DNA of 6,859 bases from RYN-431 sp036388295 (GCA_036388295.1 DASVSC010000280.1:1-6859), one strand, 5' to 3'. Counted from the stretch's first letter, positions 1 through 6,719 are shown. Translations and numbers: made by a program. Notes: a model not told the origin generated them from the letters alone.

Positions 1-272
1 GTGGCGGCGGCCAAGTCGGTGACGCGGCCGTTGTTGTTGAACCAGGCGTGGCCGGCGCTGGGGTCGATGGCGCGCAGCACGCAGCGGGCGGCGGTCGTTT
101 TGCCGCTGCCGCTTTCACCGACGACGCCGAGGGTTTCGCCGCGCTTCAGGTCGAACCGGATGTCGTCGAGCGCTTTCATCGGGGCGGTTTTCTTGTCGCC
201 GCCGTAGAACTTGGTCAGGCCGCGCACGCGCAGCAACAGGTCCGGTGGCATGTCGACGGGCGGCGGGTTCAT
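1..272 (-). CDS. DppF/OppF-like ABC importer ATPase, partial (runs off left edge)
   Basis: This is the N-terminal 90 codons of a second ATPase of a peptide-class importer. The ATG at 272-270 overlaps the TGA of the preceding ATPase as ATGA, which implies translational coupling. After a proline-rich start come the first strand (LLLRVRGLTKFY, about residues 12-23), the A-loop aromatic Y23, the segment ALDDIRFDLKRGETLGVVGE and a perfect Walker A, GESGSGKTT, at residues 52-60. The Q-loop, signature motif and Walker B lie outside the window. The protein should sit on the cytoplasmic face of the membrane and pair with the DppD-like ATPase to power import by ATP hydrolysis. Its place as the last visible gene after D is the usual order for DppF/OppF. 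The ATPase assignment is firm; the substrate is unknown. Confidence 0.93.
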   Translation of the reverse strand, partial: MNPPPVDMPPDLLLRVRGLTKFYGGDKKTAPMKALDDIRFDLKRGETLGVVGESGSGKTTAARCVLRAIDPSAGHAWFNNNGRVTDLAAA

Positions 273-1312
273 ACGCTTCGCTCCTGCGTCATCTGGTTCG
301 GCCACAGCAGCAGGTGCCGCTCGTCGCCCATGTCGTGCAACAACGGCACGGCGCTCGGGTCGACGGGTTCATCAAATTGGTAGCCGTCCGGCGTGGCGAA
401 TGCCGGCGTGCATTGTTCCGCATTCAGGCGGTCGTGTTCGAAGCTGACCGCCGCCAGCAGTTCCTGCGTGTACGGGTGCAACGGCTCTTTGAACAGATGC
501 CGTGCGCTGGCGCGTTCGACGATCATGCCCTGTTTCATCACCGCCACCTTGTCGGCGATCTGCGCGACGACGCCGAGGTCGTGGGTGATGAACAACACGC
601 TGGTGCCCATCTGTTCGCGCAAGTCGTCGATCAGCCGCAGGATCTGGGCCTGCACCGTCACGTCGAGCGCGGTGGTCGGTTCATCCGCAATCAGCACGTC
701 CGGCTGGCAGACCAGCGCGATGGCGATGACCACGCGCTGCCGCATGCCGCCGCTGAACTCGAACGGGTACTGCTTCAATCGCTTGCGGACGTCGGTAATG
801 CCGACCTTGGCCAACATGTCGGCGGCGATGTCGTCGGCCTGTTTCTTGTCGACCTTTCGGTGCAGCAGGATGGCCTCAGTGACTTGATCACCGACGGTGT
901 GCACCGGCGACAGGGCCGTCATCGGCTCCTGGAAGATCATGCTGATTTTGCCGCCGCGGATGCGGTAAAGCTCGTCGGACTTCTCATCCAGCTTAGCGAT
1001 GTCCGTGACTTTGCCCGCTTTGTCTTTGTAGAGAATTTGGCCACCGTCGATGCGGCCGGGCTTTTGAATCAGGCGCAGAATGGAATAGCTCGTCACGCTC
1101 TTGCCGCTGCCACTTTCGCCGACAAGGGCCAGCGTCTGGCCGCGCGGCAGATCGAAGCTGACGCCGCGCACGGCCTTGGTGGTGCCGTGCACGGTGTCGA
1201 AGACCACGCGAAGGTCGCGGACGCTGAGGACGATGTCCTGTTCCCTCTCCCGGTACGCCGGGGGAGGGTTAGGGAGGGGGTCTTTCATTTCACTAGCTGC
1301 CATGCAAGACAC
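269..1312 (-). CDS. DppD/OppD-like ABC importer ATPase
   Basis: This is a 347-residue ATPase with every hallmark motif: Walker A GESGSGKS (65-72), Q-loop at Q128 in MIFQEPMTALSP, signature FSGGMRQR (186-193), Walker B VLIADEP (206-212), D-loop ALD and H-loop H244 in FITHDLG. The peptide-transporter extension starts with HPYTQELLAAV (279-289). That extension has only one cysteine (C301); the four-cysteine cluster common in Dpp/Opp ATPases is absent. The first 25 residues, including PLPNPPPAYRERE, are encoded by a palindromic repeat element and are not homologous to the family, whose similarity begins near residue 28. The chosen GTG at 1312 has GGAG 8 bases upstream; ATG at 1303 and ATG at 1288 are alternatives. 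No start codon lies between the element and the first conserved strand. It should form a cytoplasmic ATPase pair with the DppF-like protein. Confidence 0.95.
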   Translation of the reverse strand: MSCMAASEMKDPLPNPPPAYREREQDIVLSVRDLRVVFDTVHGTTKAVRGVSFDLPRGQTLALVGESGSGKSVTSYSILRLIQKPGRIDGGQILYKDKAGKVTDIAKLDEKSDELYRIRGGKISMIFQEPMTALSPVHTVGDQVTEAILLHRKVDKKQADDIAADMLAKVGITDVRKRLKQYPFEFSGGMRQRVVIAIALVCQPDVLIADEPTTALDVTVQAQILRLIDDLREQMGTSVLFITHDLGVVAQIADKVAVMKQGMIVERASARHLFKEPLHPYTQELLAAVSFEHDRLNAEQCTPAFATPDGYQFDEPVDPSAVPLLHDMGDERHLLLWPNQMTQERSV

Positions 1313-1360
1313 CAGACCCTCTCCCTAACCTTTGCCCGTAATTACACGGGCAAAGGGAAC
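1240..1360. repeat. 121-bp palindromic element with terminal inverted repeats (MITE-like)
   Basis: The outer ends are GTTCCCT (1240-1246) and AGGGAAC (1354-1360). The inner arms are a 16-base inverted pair, 1267-1282 and 1315-1330, complementary throughout with one G-T wobble. Each arm also contains its own hairpin: 1243-1253 with 1258-1268 (11 pairs, one wobble, loop TACG) and 1329-1339 with 1346-1356 (11 perfect pairs, 6-base loop). The left arm spans about 1240-1282 and the right arm about 1315-1360, around a 32-base centre. The two arms share the same layout of hairpin followed by GGTTAGGGAG. This resembles short non-autonomous repeats whose in-frame insertion yields PLPNPPPAYRERE-like peptides. 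It encodes no transposase. It starts 6 bases after the dppC stop codon and extends into dppD. Confidence 0.75.
1317..1325 (-). promoter_or_regulatory. Shine-Dalgarno-like GGGAGAGGG for the DppD-like gene
   Basis: On the minus strand GGGAGAGGG lies just ahead of the GTG start at 1312, with GGAG 8 bases and GAGG 5 bases from it. It is part of the right arm of the repeat element, so the mobile repeat may supply the translation signal. The same bases pair with 1267-1282 in a 16-bp fold-back, which could mask the site. The distance to ATG 1303 is longer (13 bases or more), which is why GTG is preferred. This is an inference from spacing; many planctomycete genes lack clear sites of this kind. Confidence 0.35.
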
Positions 1361-1365
1361 CCGAA

Positions 1366-2481
1366 TCACCGTGACGAATACGGGTCGGCTGCGTCGCGCA
1401 GGCCGTCGCCCATGAAGTTGAAGCAGAGCACGGTCGCCACGATCGACAGCACGGGCGTCATCAGCCACGGGTAGTATCGCACGGCCTGCACGTCCATGCA
1501 GTCCTGCAGCATCACGCCCCAGCTGACCACCGGCGGCCGCAGGCCTAGGCCGAGGAAGCTCAAGGACGTTTCGCCCAGGATCATGCCCGGCACGCTCAGG
1601 CTCAGCGCCACGATGATGTGGCTGGTAAAGCCCGGCAGCAGGTGCCGCATCAGCACGCGGCTGTGGCTCGCGCCCAGCAGCCGGGCGGCCATGGCGTAAT
1701 CTTCTTCGCGCAGCGACAGGATCTTGCCGCGCACCACGCGGGCCAGGCCCGTCCAGCCGAGCAGGCTCAGCAGCAGTGTGATCGCGAAGTAAATCTTCAG
1801 CGGTGACCAGTCCGTCGGCAGCACCGCGCCCAGCGTAATCCAGAGCGGCAACTGCGGCAGCGCGTTGACCACTTCGATGACGCGTTGGATCACCGTATCG
1901 GTCTGCCCGCCGATGTAGCCGCTGACGCCGCCGATCACCATGCCGAGAACAAAGGTAAACGCGATGCCGATCAGGCCGACGGACAATGAGATACGGCTGC
2001 CGTAGACCATGCGGCTGAGCAGGTCGCGGCCGTATTTGTCAGCGCCGATGAAGAAGACGGGCGTCGCGGGCCGGCCGTCTACGGGCTTCGCGCCGATCAG
2101 GTGCCGGTCCATCGGAATCAGCCCCCAGAGGTCGTACTTGTCGCCGTGCACGAATAAGCCGACCGGGATGACGCCGTTGGTGTCTTCGATGTACGTCCGC
2201 CGGAGCGTGACCGGGTCGAGCCGCTGGTTCATCGGGCGAACGTGCAGGCCGTGGCCCCAGGACCATCGCAGCAGCTGCGGCGGGCAATATTGATGGGCCA
2301 AGTCGCTGTGATTCGGCAGCGCGGGCGCGACGAACTCGGCCAGCAGGGCCACCGCGTACAGCAGCGCCAGCACGTAAGTGGACCAGACCGCCAGCTTGTG
2401 CTTGGCGAAGTTCAGGCCGATCAGCTGCCACTGGCTGAGCGTCGCGGCATCGACACGGTTCGGCAGGGCGGCCACGCTCAT
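1366..2481 (-). CDS. DppC/OppC-like ABC importer permease
   Basis: This is a 371-residue inner-membrane permease, the second half of the translocation channel. The ATG at 2481 overlaps the TGA of the fused receptor-permease gene as ATGA, so the start is well supported. Residues 20-54 give a basic N-tail and the first membrane helix. Residues 55-144 form a long loop outside the membrane. Then comes the DppC hallmark FFIGADKYGRDLLSRMVYGS (about 143-162), followed by five hydrophobic segments (about 164-190, 205-221, 229-249, 288-311 and 335-356). The EAA loop that docks the ATPase is at 259-284 (DYAMAARLLGAS, then HLLPG), and the C-terminus has the usual MGDGLRDAADP. The soluble loop is longer than in typical DppC and closer to YejE/OppC-type proteins. 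Family assignment is firm; substrate is unknown. Confidence 0.95.
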   Translation of the reverse strand: MSVAALPNRVDAATLSQWQLIGLNFAKHKLAVWSTYVLALLYAVALLAEFVAPALPNHSDLAHQYCPPQLLRWSWGHGLHVRPMNQRLDPVTLRRTYIEDTNGVIPVGLFVHGDKYDLWGLIPMDRHLIGAKPVDGRPATPVFFIGADKYGRDLLSRMVYGSRISLSVGLIGIAFTFVLGMVIGGVSGYIGGQTDTVIQRVIEVVNALPQLPLWITLGAVLPTDWSPLKIYFAITLLLSLLGWTGLARVVRGKILSLREEDYAMAARLLGASHSRVLMRHLLPGFTSHIIVALSLSVPGMILGETSLSFLGLGLRPPVVSWGVMLQDCMDVQAVRYYPWLMTPVLSIVATVLCFNFMGDGLRDAADPYSSR

Positions 2482-5400
2482 CGGCTGCCCCCTTCGAAGC
2501 GGATGCGCGGGTCGAGCCAGAGCAGCAGCAGGTCACTGACCAAAGTGCCGATCACGCCGAGCAGACTCAGCACCATCAGCATCGACCCGGCCAGGTACGT
2601 GTCCTGCGTCAGCAGCGCCTGCAACTGCAACGGCCCGACCATCGGGAGGGCCAGCACCATCGCCACGATCGCGCCGCCGCTGATCAGCTGCGGGAACAGC
2701 CCGCCGATGCCGCTGATGAACGGGTTCAGGGCCAGGCGGACGGGATATTTCATCAGCAGCCGCATCGGCCGAACGCCTTTGGCCAGAGCGGTTGTCACGT
2801 ACGGCTTTTTGAGTTCGTCCAAAAGGTTGGCGCGCATTACGCGGATCATGCCCGCGGTGCCGCCGACGCCGAGGACAAGGATGGGGATCCAGATGTGCCG
2901 CAGCAGGTCGAGGAACTTGCCCCAGCTCCATTCCGGCTGGGCGGCGTACTCGGGGCTGAACAAGCCGCTCATTCCGCTGACGGCGATGAGGACCAGCGCC
3001 AGCAGGAACGCCGGCACGCACATGCCGATGAAGCCGGCGAGGGTCAGCACGTAATCGCCGAGGGAGTACTGCCGCACGGCCGAGTAGATGCCGATCGGCA
3101 GGGCGATGGCCCAGGTGAACACGATGGTCGCCAGCGAGACGATGATGGTGAGCGTGATGCGGTCGCCGACCATCGTGTTGATCGGCTGCTGCGTGTCCAT
3201 CGACCGGCCGAGGTTGCCTTGCAGCAGGCCTTCGTCGCCGGGGTCGAAGGTGAAGAACCATCTGACGCCCGTCCATCGCAGGTAAAGCTTCCAGTCCGGC
3301 TCGTCGAAGTGGAATAAATCGCGCATGTCCTTGATCGACTGCTCGGCCGACGGGTCGCCGTTTTCCTGCAGCATCATGATGCGCGTGGTCAGGAAGTCGC
3401 CGGGCGGCAGTTGGATCAGGGCAAAGACCACCACGCTGATCAGCACCAGCGTCGGCACCATAATCAGCAGCCGCCGGCCGATGAACGGGTGGCGCACCGC
3501 CACCATCGACAGCAGCAGCAGCGGGATCGCGAGGGACAGGCCGAACAGGATCGTGCCCAGCCAGGAGCCGCCGCTGCCGTCCTTACTGATGCCGCCGGAC
3601 CGCAGGGTGGGCGTGTGAATTGATTGCTTCACTTCCGCGACCGCGCCGGCGGACGAACGCGGCTGGTCGAAAAAGTACGTCTCAATGCCGGCGTTGGCGG
3701 GCGTCGAAAAGATGACGCCATACAGGGCAACTTCCGGCACGTTCCGCAGGTTCTTGTCGACGACAACCAGGTTCGGCGGCGCGGTCGCCAGGCCGATGCT
3801 CCAGGTGTTCTCCGCGGCGAGATCGAGCACCTGTTCGATCAGTTCATACCGCTTGGCCGCGTCGGTCGTCTGGATCGCCTTTTCGTACAGGCTGATCGCC
3901 TGATACATCGGGCTGTCGGTCGGCACGGGGATGCTGCCGGCGAGGGCTTTCGGGTTGCCGTAGAAGCCGCCGCGCATGTACCAGCGGGCCCAGCCGACGG
4001 CGTAGAACGATTCGGTATTGACGGGGATGAAATAGCGCGGCGACAGCAGCGGCATGTAGTCGCTTTCGCCGGACCAGACGTTGAAGTCGAAGTTCATCGC
4101 GTCTTTTTCGATGGTGAACAGCGGCCGCGACCGCTCGCGCATCACCGTGCGGACGCCGACGGCTTCCCAGTCGTCGACCACGAACTGCGCCGGGCCGATG
4201 CCGGTGTAGGCGGTGTAGTCGAGATAAAACGTCATACGCGACCCGTCGGCGAAGGTGCGGTAGCCTTCGTTGTCGCGCCGCGTCAGGCCGAGCGTGTCGA
4301 GCAGTTCGGCGGCGCGCTTCGGGTCATAATCTGTGAACGCCCGCGCCAGTTTCGGGTTGTGGTACGGAGACAATTCGCCGGGCGCGACTTGGGACGCCGT
4401 CCCGACGCCGACCTGTTCGGCGTCGATCACCTTCTGGCGGTCGATGGCCACCGACAGCGCCTGGCGGAAGCGTTTGTCGGACAGCAGGGCGGCCTTGTGC
4501 GCGCTCGACGGGTCGGCCGGGTCGACGCGGCGGTTGAGGTTCGGGTTGATCACCCACGACTGCCGCGACGCCGGGTACCAGTGCAACACGCGCGTGCCGG
4601 CAATTTCGCTGCGGCTGACGAGTTCGGTGTAGTCGCTGAAGCGAATGTGACGGCCCTGCATCGACACGCCGCCGTTGGCCGCCGTCAGGGCCAGCATCTT
4701 CCCGTCCTGAACGTCGAACTGCAGGCGGTCGATGTAGGGCAACTGGTTGCCGGCGGCGTCGACGACGTAGTAATACGGGTTGCGGACGAACACCTGCGGC
4801 GGGTCGCCCTTGTAGGTGCGGTAGACCCAGGGCCACAGGCGTGGGTGCTCCGGGTTCTGCCACTGCTTCATGTACGTGTACAGCGACCGCGGGCTGGGCA
4901 TTTTGTATGCCTTCATGTCGCGCGCGATCAGGTCCTTGTCGCCGATGGCGGGGTCGGGGTGGTAGCGGCGCAGGTAGTGAGCGGGCGTGTCGGTCAGAAC
5001 GAGCTGGCTGGCGAGGGTTTCGATGAACAGCGGGTACGACTTGGGAAACACGAAGCGCACGTGATAGGCGTCGATCTTCTCGACCCGTCCGCTCTGGCCG
5101 CCGATGCTCATCCACTGAGGCGCGATGCCCGACAGGTGCGTGTTGTTCGTCTCGGCGTTCCACCAGTACATGATGTCGTCGGCGGTGTACGGCGCGCCGT
5201 CGGACCAGCGCATGCCCTCCCGCAGCGTAACGGTCCAGACGCGGGCGTCGTCAGACGGCTCGACGCTCTTGGCGATGTGCGGCTCGATCGGGTAGCCCAG
5301 CGGCGACCAGCGGACCAAGTACGACCCGCTCAGGCGGTAGTTGATGACGATGATGTCTTCGAGCCCGTTCGCCAGCCGCAGCCAAGTGCCGCCGTATTTG

Positions 5401-5714
5401 CCGATGCCATCGTCGCCGCGCATGACGACCGGCTCTTTGGGCATCCGTTCGGCCACCGGCGGCAACTTGCCCTCTTTTTCCAAGTCCGTCAGAACCGGCG
5501 CCTGCCCGACCGGCTTGACGAGGGCCTTCAGATGCAGCGACGGCGTGTTCGCCGGGTCGAACGTGGGATTGCGGCTGCGCACGGCGGCGGCTGAGCGTTC
5601 GGGCGTGAAGGGCGGGGGCCTGTCGCTGACATCGGGCCGCAGCGACCAACCGCACAGCCACAGCACGCAAATGACGCCGAACAGCACGAGCGGCAGGCGC
5701 AATACGATTCGCAT
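2478..5714 (-). CDS. Fused family 5 substrate-binding protein and DppB-like permease
   Basis: One uninterrupted frame of 1078 codons carries two normally separate importer parts. Residues 4-22 are a hydrophobic signal anchor with no clear lipobox. Residues about 91-681 are a family 5 substrate-binding domain: KYGGTWLRLA near 106, then WTVTLREGMRWSDGAPYTADD (about 160-180) and RFRQALSVAIDRQKVIDA (415-432). A Gly/Ser-rich linker (682-716) leads to an extra membrane helix (718-740). The DppB-like permease (about 745-1074) follows, with six membrane segments, an EAA-type loop (YVTTALAKGVRPMRLLMKYP, about 972-991) and the end LLLLWLDPRIRF. It would act as a membrane-tethered receptor and half channel. 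The frame stays open up to ATG 5795 (1105 residues). ATG 5714 is preferred because the signal anchor begins right after it, but no Shine-Dalgarno sequence is clear at either. The stop overlaps the next permease as ATGA. Both domains are certain; the substrate is unknown. Confidence 0.92.
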   Translation of the reverse strand: MRIVLRLPLVLFGVICVLWLCGWSLRPDVSDRPPPFTPERSAAAVRSRNPTFDPANTPSLHLKALVKPVGQAPVLTDLEKEGKLPPVAERMPKEPVVMRGDDGIGKYGGTWLRLANGLEDIIVINYRLSGSYLVRWSPLGYPIEPHIAKSVEPSDDARVWTVTLREGMRWSDGAPYTADDIMYWWNAETNNTHLSGIAPQWMSIGGQSGRVEKIDAYHVRFVFPKSYPLFIETLASQLVLTDTPAHYLRRYHPDPAIGDKDLIARDMKAYKMPSPRSLYTYMKQWQNPEHPRLWPWVYRTYKGDPPQVFVRNPYYYVVDAAGNQLPYIDRLQFDVQDGKMLALTAANGGVSMQGRHIRFSDYTELVSRSEIAGTRVLHWYPASRQSWVINPNLNRRVDPADPSSAHKAALLSDKRFRQALSVAIDRQKVIDAEQVGVGTASQVAPGELSPYHNPKLARAFTDYDPKRAAELLDTLGLTRRDNEGYRTFADGSRMTFYLDYTAYTGIGPAQFVVDDWEAVGVRTVMRERSRPLFTIEKDAMNFDFNVWSGESDYMPLLSPRYFIPVNTESFYAVGWARWYMRGGFYGNPKALAGSIPVPTDSPMYQAISLYEKAIQTTDAAKRYELIEQVLDLAAENTWSIGLATAPPNLVVVDKNLRNVPEVALYGVIFSTPANAGIETYFFDQPRSSAGAVAEVKQSIHTPTLRSGGISKDGSGGSWLGTILFGLSLAIPLLLLSMVAVRHPFIGRRLLIMVPTLVLISVVVFALIQLPPGDFLTTRIMMLQENGDPSAEQSIKDMRDLFHFDEPDWKLYLRWTGVRWFFTFDPGDEGLLQGNLGRSMDTQQPINTMVGDRITLTIIVSLATIVFTWAIALPIGIYSAVRQYSLGDYVLTLAGFIGMCVPAFLLALVLIAVSGMSGLFSPEYAAQPEWSWGKFLDLLRHIWIPILVLGVGGTAGMIRVMRANLLDELKKPYVTTALAKGVRPMRLLMKYPVRLALNPFISGIGGLFPQLISGGAIVAMVLALPMVGPLQLQALLTQDTYLAGSMLMVLSLLGVIGTLVSDLLLLWLDPRIRFEGGSR

Positions 5715-5942
5715 GATCTTAGAAATGATTCGCTCCCGAACGGCCGTCGGAAGGCCGGCCCCGCTGACCAGCACCCTCCGGCACCGACCCCGCATCCGAC
5801 GTCCACCGCCTACACCCGCACTGGCCGAGTTGGGGAGTCTACCACGACACCGGCGAGTTGTTGTACCGGCGACCGATCACGACACATGGAGAGACGAATC
5901 GCCGTGGAGCGTATCCGAGGAACACCGTCAGTGGGTCGTCGT

Positions 5943-5973
5943 CTTATGACCTTGCACTGCCACTGCGTGTCAA
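5943..5973 (-). promoter_or_regulatory. Possible promoter of the importer operon
   Basis: The minus strand has a perfect TTGACA at 5973-5968. The best -10 candidate is CATAAG at 5948-5943, 19 bases downstream, matching four of six consensus bases. The -35 is good, but the spacing is long and the -10 is weak. It sits in the right place, between the upstream terminator and the first operon gene, and would give a leader of over 200 bases. Confidence 0.28.
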
Positions 5974-5975
5974 AT

Positions 5976-6011
5976 CAAACAGCCGCGGCGAGCGATCGCC
6001 GCGGCTGTTTG
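5976..6011 (-). terminator. Intrinsic terminator of the PEP-CTERM gene
   Basis: A perfect 16-bp GC-rich stem pairs 5976-5991 with 5996-6011 around a 4-base loop. It begins 29 bases after the stop codon of the PEP-CTERM gene. In the minus-strand direction the stem ends in CTGTTTG and is followed by ATTTGA, a short T-rich tail. The plus strand also has a T run (GCTGTTTGG), but no plus-strand gene precedes it. It separates the secreted-protein gene from the importer operon. Confidence 0.85.
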
Positions 6012-6040
6012 GATGGTGATGAGAATCCGGACCGACCGGC

Positions 6041-6706
6041 TTACGCGATCTTGCGTCGGCGGGCCAGAAGGGCAACGCCGCCGCCGAGCACGACCGCTAG
6101 GCTAGCGGGTTCAGGGATGGCGATATTGTTGTTGAGCAGGACGATATTGTCCGCCGAGACGACTTCATTGCTCGTCGTGTCGGCGAAGACAGTGCCAATG
6201 CCTGTAACCAAGGTCGGCGTAGTGCCGGACGCAAACGTACCCACCGCGAGCAGAACCGGGACGCCGTAAACGGATTCAGCGTTCGGGCCGAAGGGTGCAA
6301 AACCCGCTGGGGCTTGCGTCTTCAGGTCGCCGGGCGTCTGGCCGATGCCGAAGGTAATGATTCCGGTCGCGCTGGTATTGTCTTGAGCACCGGTCGTGGC
6401 ACCCGTCATTTCTGCGGCGTCGGCACGGAACAAGGAAAACCCGGCTTGGCGAACGGTAAAGCTGCTGTTCACGAAGGTGGCGAGCGGCGAACGGTTGGTG
6501 ATCGAGGTCGTGTCCGACACGTTAAACGCAAACCCGGCAAGGCCGCCGTTGTCATTGCTGACGGTCGCGAAAACGGCAAAAGACCCGGGCGTGACCGTGC
6601 CAGTGCCGTTATTGTTCTGTGATAACGTGTAGGTGATCGTCGCCGCCTCGGCGGCTGAAACAAGAAGGGCGCCAGCAAACAACGCCAATACAGCAGTCCA
6701 TTTCAT
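6041..6706 (-). CDS. Exported PEP-CTERM sorting-domain protein of unknown function
   Basis: This is a 221-residue protein. Residues 1-21 are a signal peptide: K2, a hydrophobic core, and SAAEA before the likely cleavage site. The mature part is rich in Thr, Ser, Gly, Asn and Ala, has alternating hydrophobic residues typical of a beta-sandwich, and contains no cysteine or obvious catalytic motif. The C-terminus is a classic PEP-CTERM tail: IPEPASL with the PEP at 198-200, a short hydrophobic helix (about 201-215), then RRRK. In known systems an exosortase cuts such tails and the protein is released or attached at the cell surface. No exosortase is in this window, which is normal because the enzyme is encoded elsewhere. 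The ATG at 6706 has GGAGG 8 bases upstream. The gene has its own terminator and is probably a separate unit from the importer. Its ligand or role is not recognisable. Confidence 0.9.
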   Translation of the reverse strand: MKWTAVLALFAGALLVSAAEAATITYTLSQNNNGTGTVTPGSFAVFATVSNDNGGLAGFAFNVSDTTSITNRSPLATFVNSSFTVRQAGFSLFRADAAEMTGATTGAQDNTSATGIITFGIGQTPGDLKTQAPAGFAPFGPNAESVYGVPVLLAVGTFASGTTPTLVTGIGTVFADTTSNEVVSADNIVLLNNNIAIPEPASLAVVLGGGVALLARRRKIA

Positions 6707-6712
6707 CTAACT

Positions 6713-6719
6713 CTCCTCC
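6713..6719 (-). promoter_or_regulatory. Ribosome binding site of the PEP-CTERM gene
   Basis: GGAGGAG reads on the minus strand at 6719-6713, with the GGAGG core 8 bases before the ATG at 6706. This near-perfect site fixes the start codon. It contrasts with the fused receptor-permease gene, which has no clear site. Confidence 0.85.

Larger units (their letters stand above)
5715..6040. other. Intergenic region: terminator, then presumed promoter and leader of the importer operon
   Basis: These 326 bases separate the PEP-CTERM gene from the fused receptor-permease gene. The right part holds a strong hairpin terminator (5976-6011). Directly beyond it lies a consensus -35 hexamer. From about 5715 to 5940 I see no gene, no strong repeat and no recognised riboswitch. 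The importer frame stays open back to ATG 5795, so the leader may be shorter if that start is used. Confidence 0.6.

Noticed and set aside
1329..1356. Hairpin read as a terminator between dppC and dppD
   Set aside because: The stem is perfect but is not followed by a T run on the minus strand. It is repeated in layout by the other arm of the element, so it belongs to the repeat.
245..1474. 409-codon open frame on the plus strand
   Set aside because: It is the mirror of the DppD-like ATPase, whose minus-strand frame has all ABC motifs. The plus-strand product shows none.
3461..3506. Internal ATGs (3506 and 3461) that could start a separate DppB-like permease
   Set aside because: No Shine-Dalgarno sequence precedes the better one at 3506, the frame is continuous with the receptor, and the preceding linker helix fits a designed-in join.
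3511..3523. Short AGC triplet run
   Set aside because: It is only about four units inside a coding region and reads as leucines in the linker helix.
3624..5594. 656-codon open frame on the plus strand
   Set aside because: It lies wholly opposite the receptor domain. Its product is arginine- and valine-rich with no motif or membrane pattern, as expected for the shadow of a high-GC gene.
5712..5795. Start of the fused gene at ATG 5795
   Set aside because: The extra 27 residues are arginine-rich, precede the signal anchor and resemble no export signal. ATG 5714 leads straight into the anchor. Neither has a clear ribosome site, so 5795 is not excluded.
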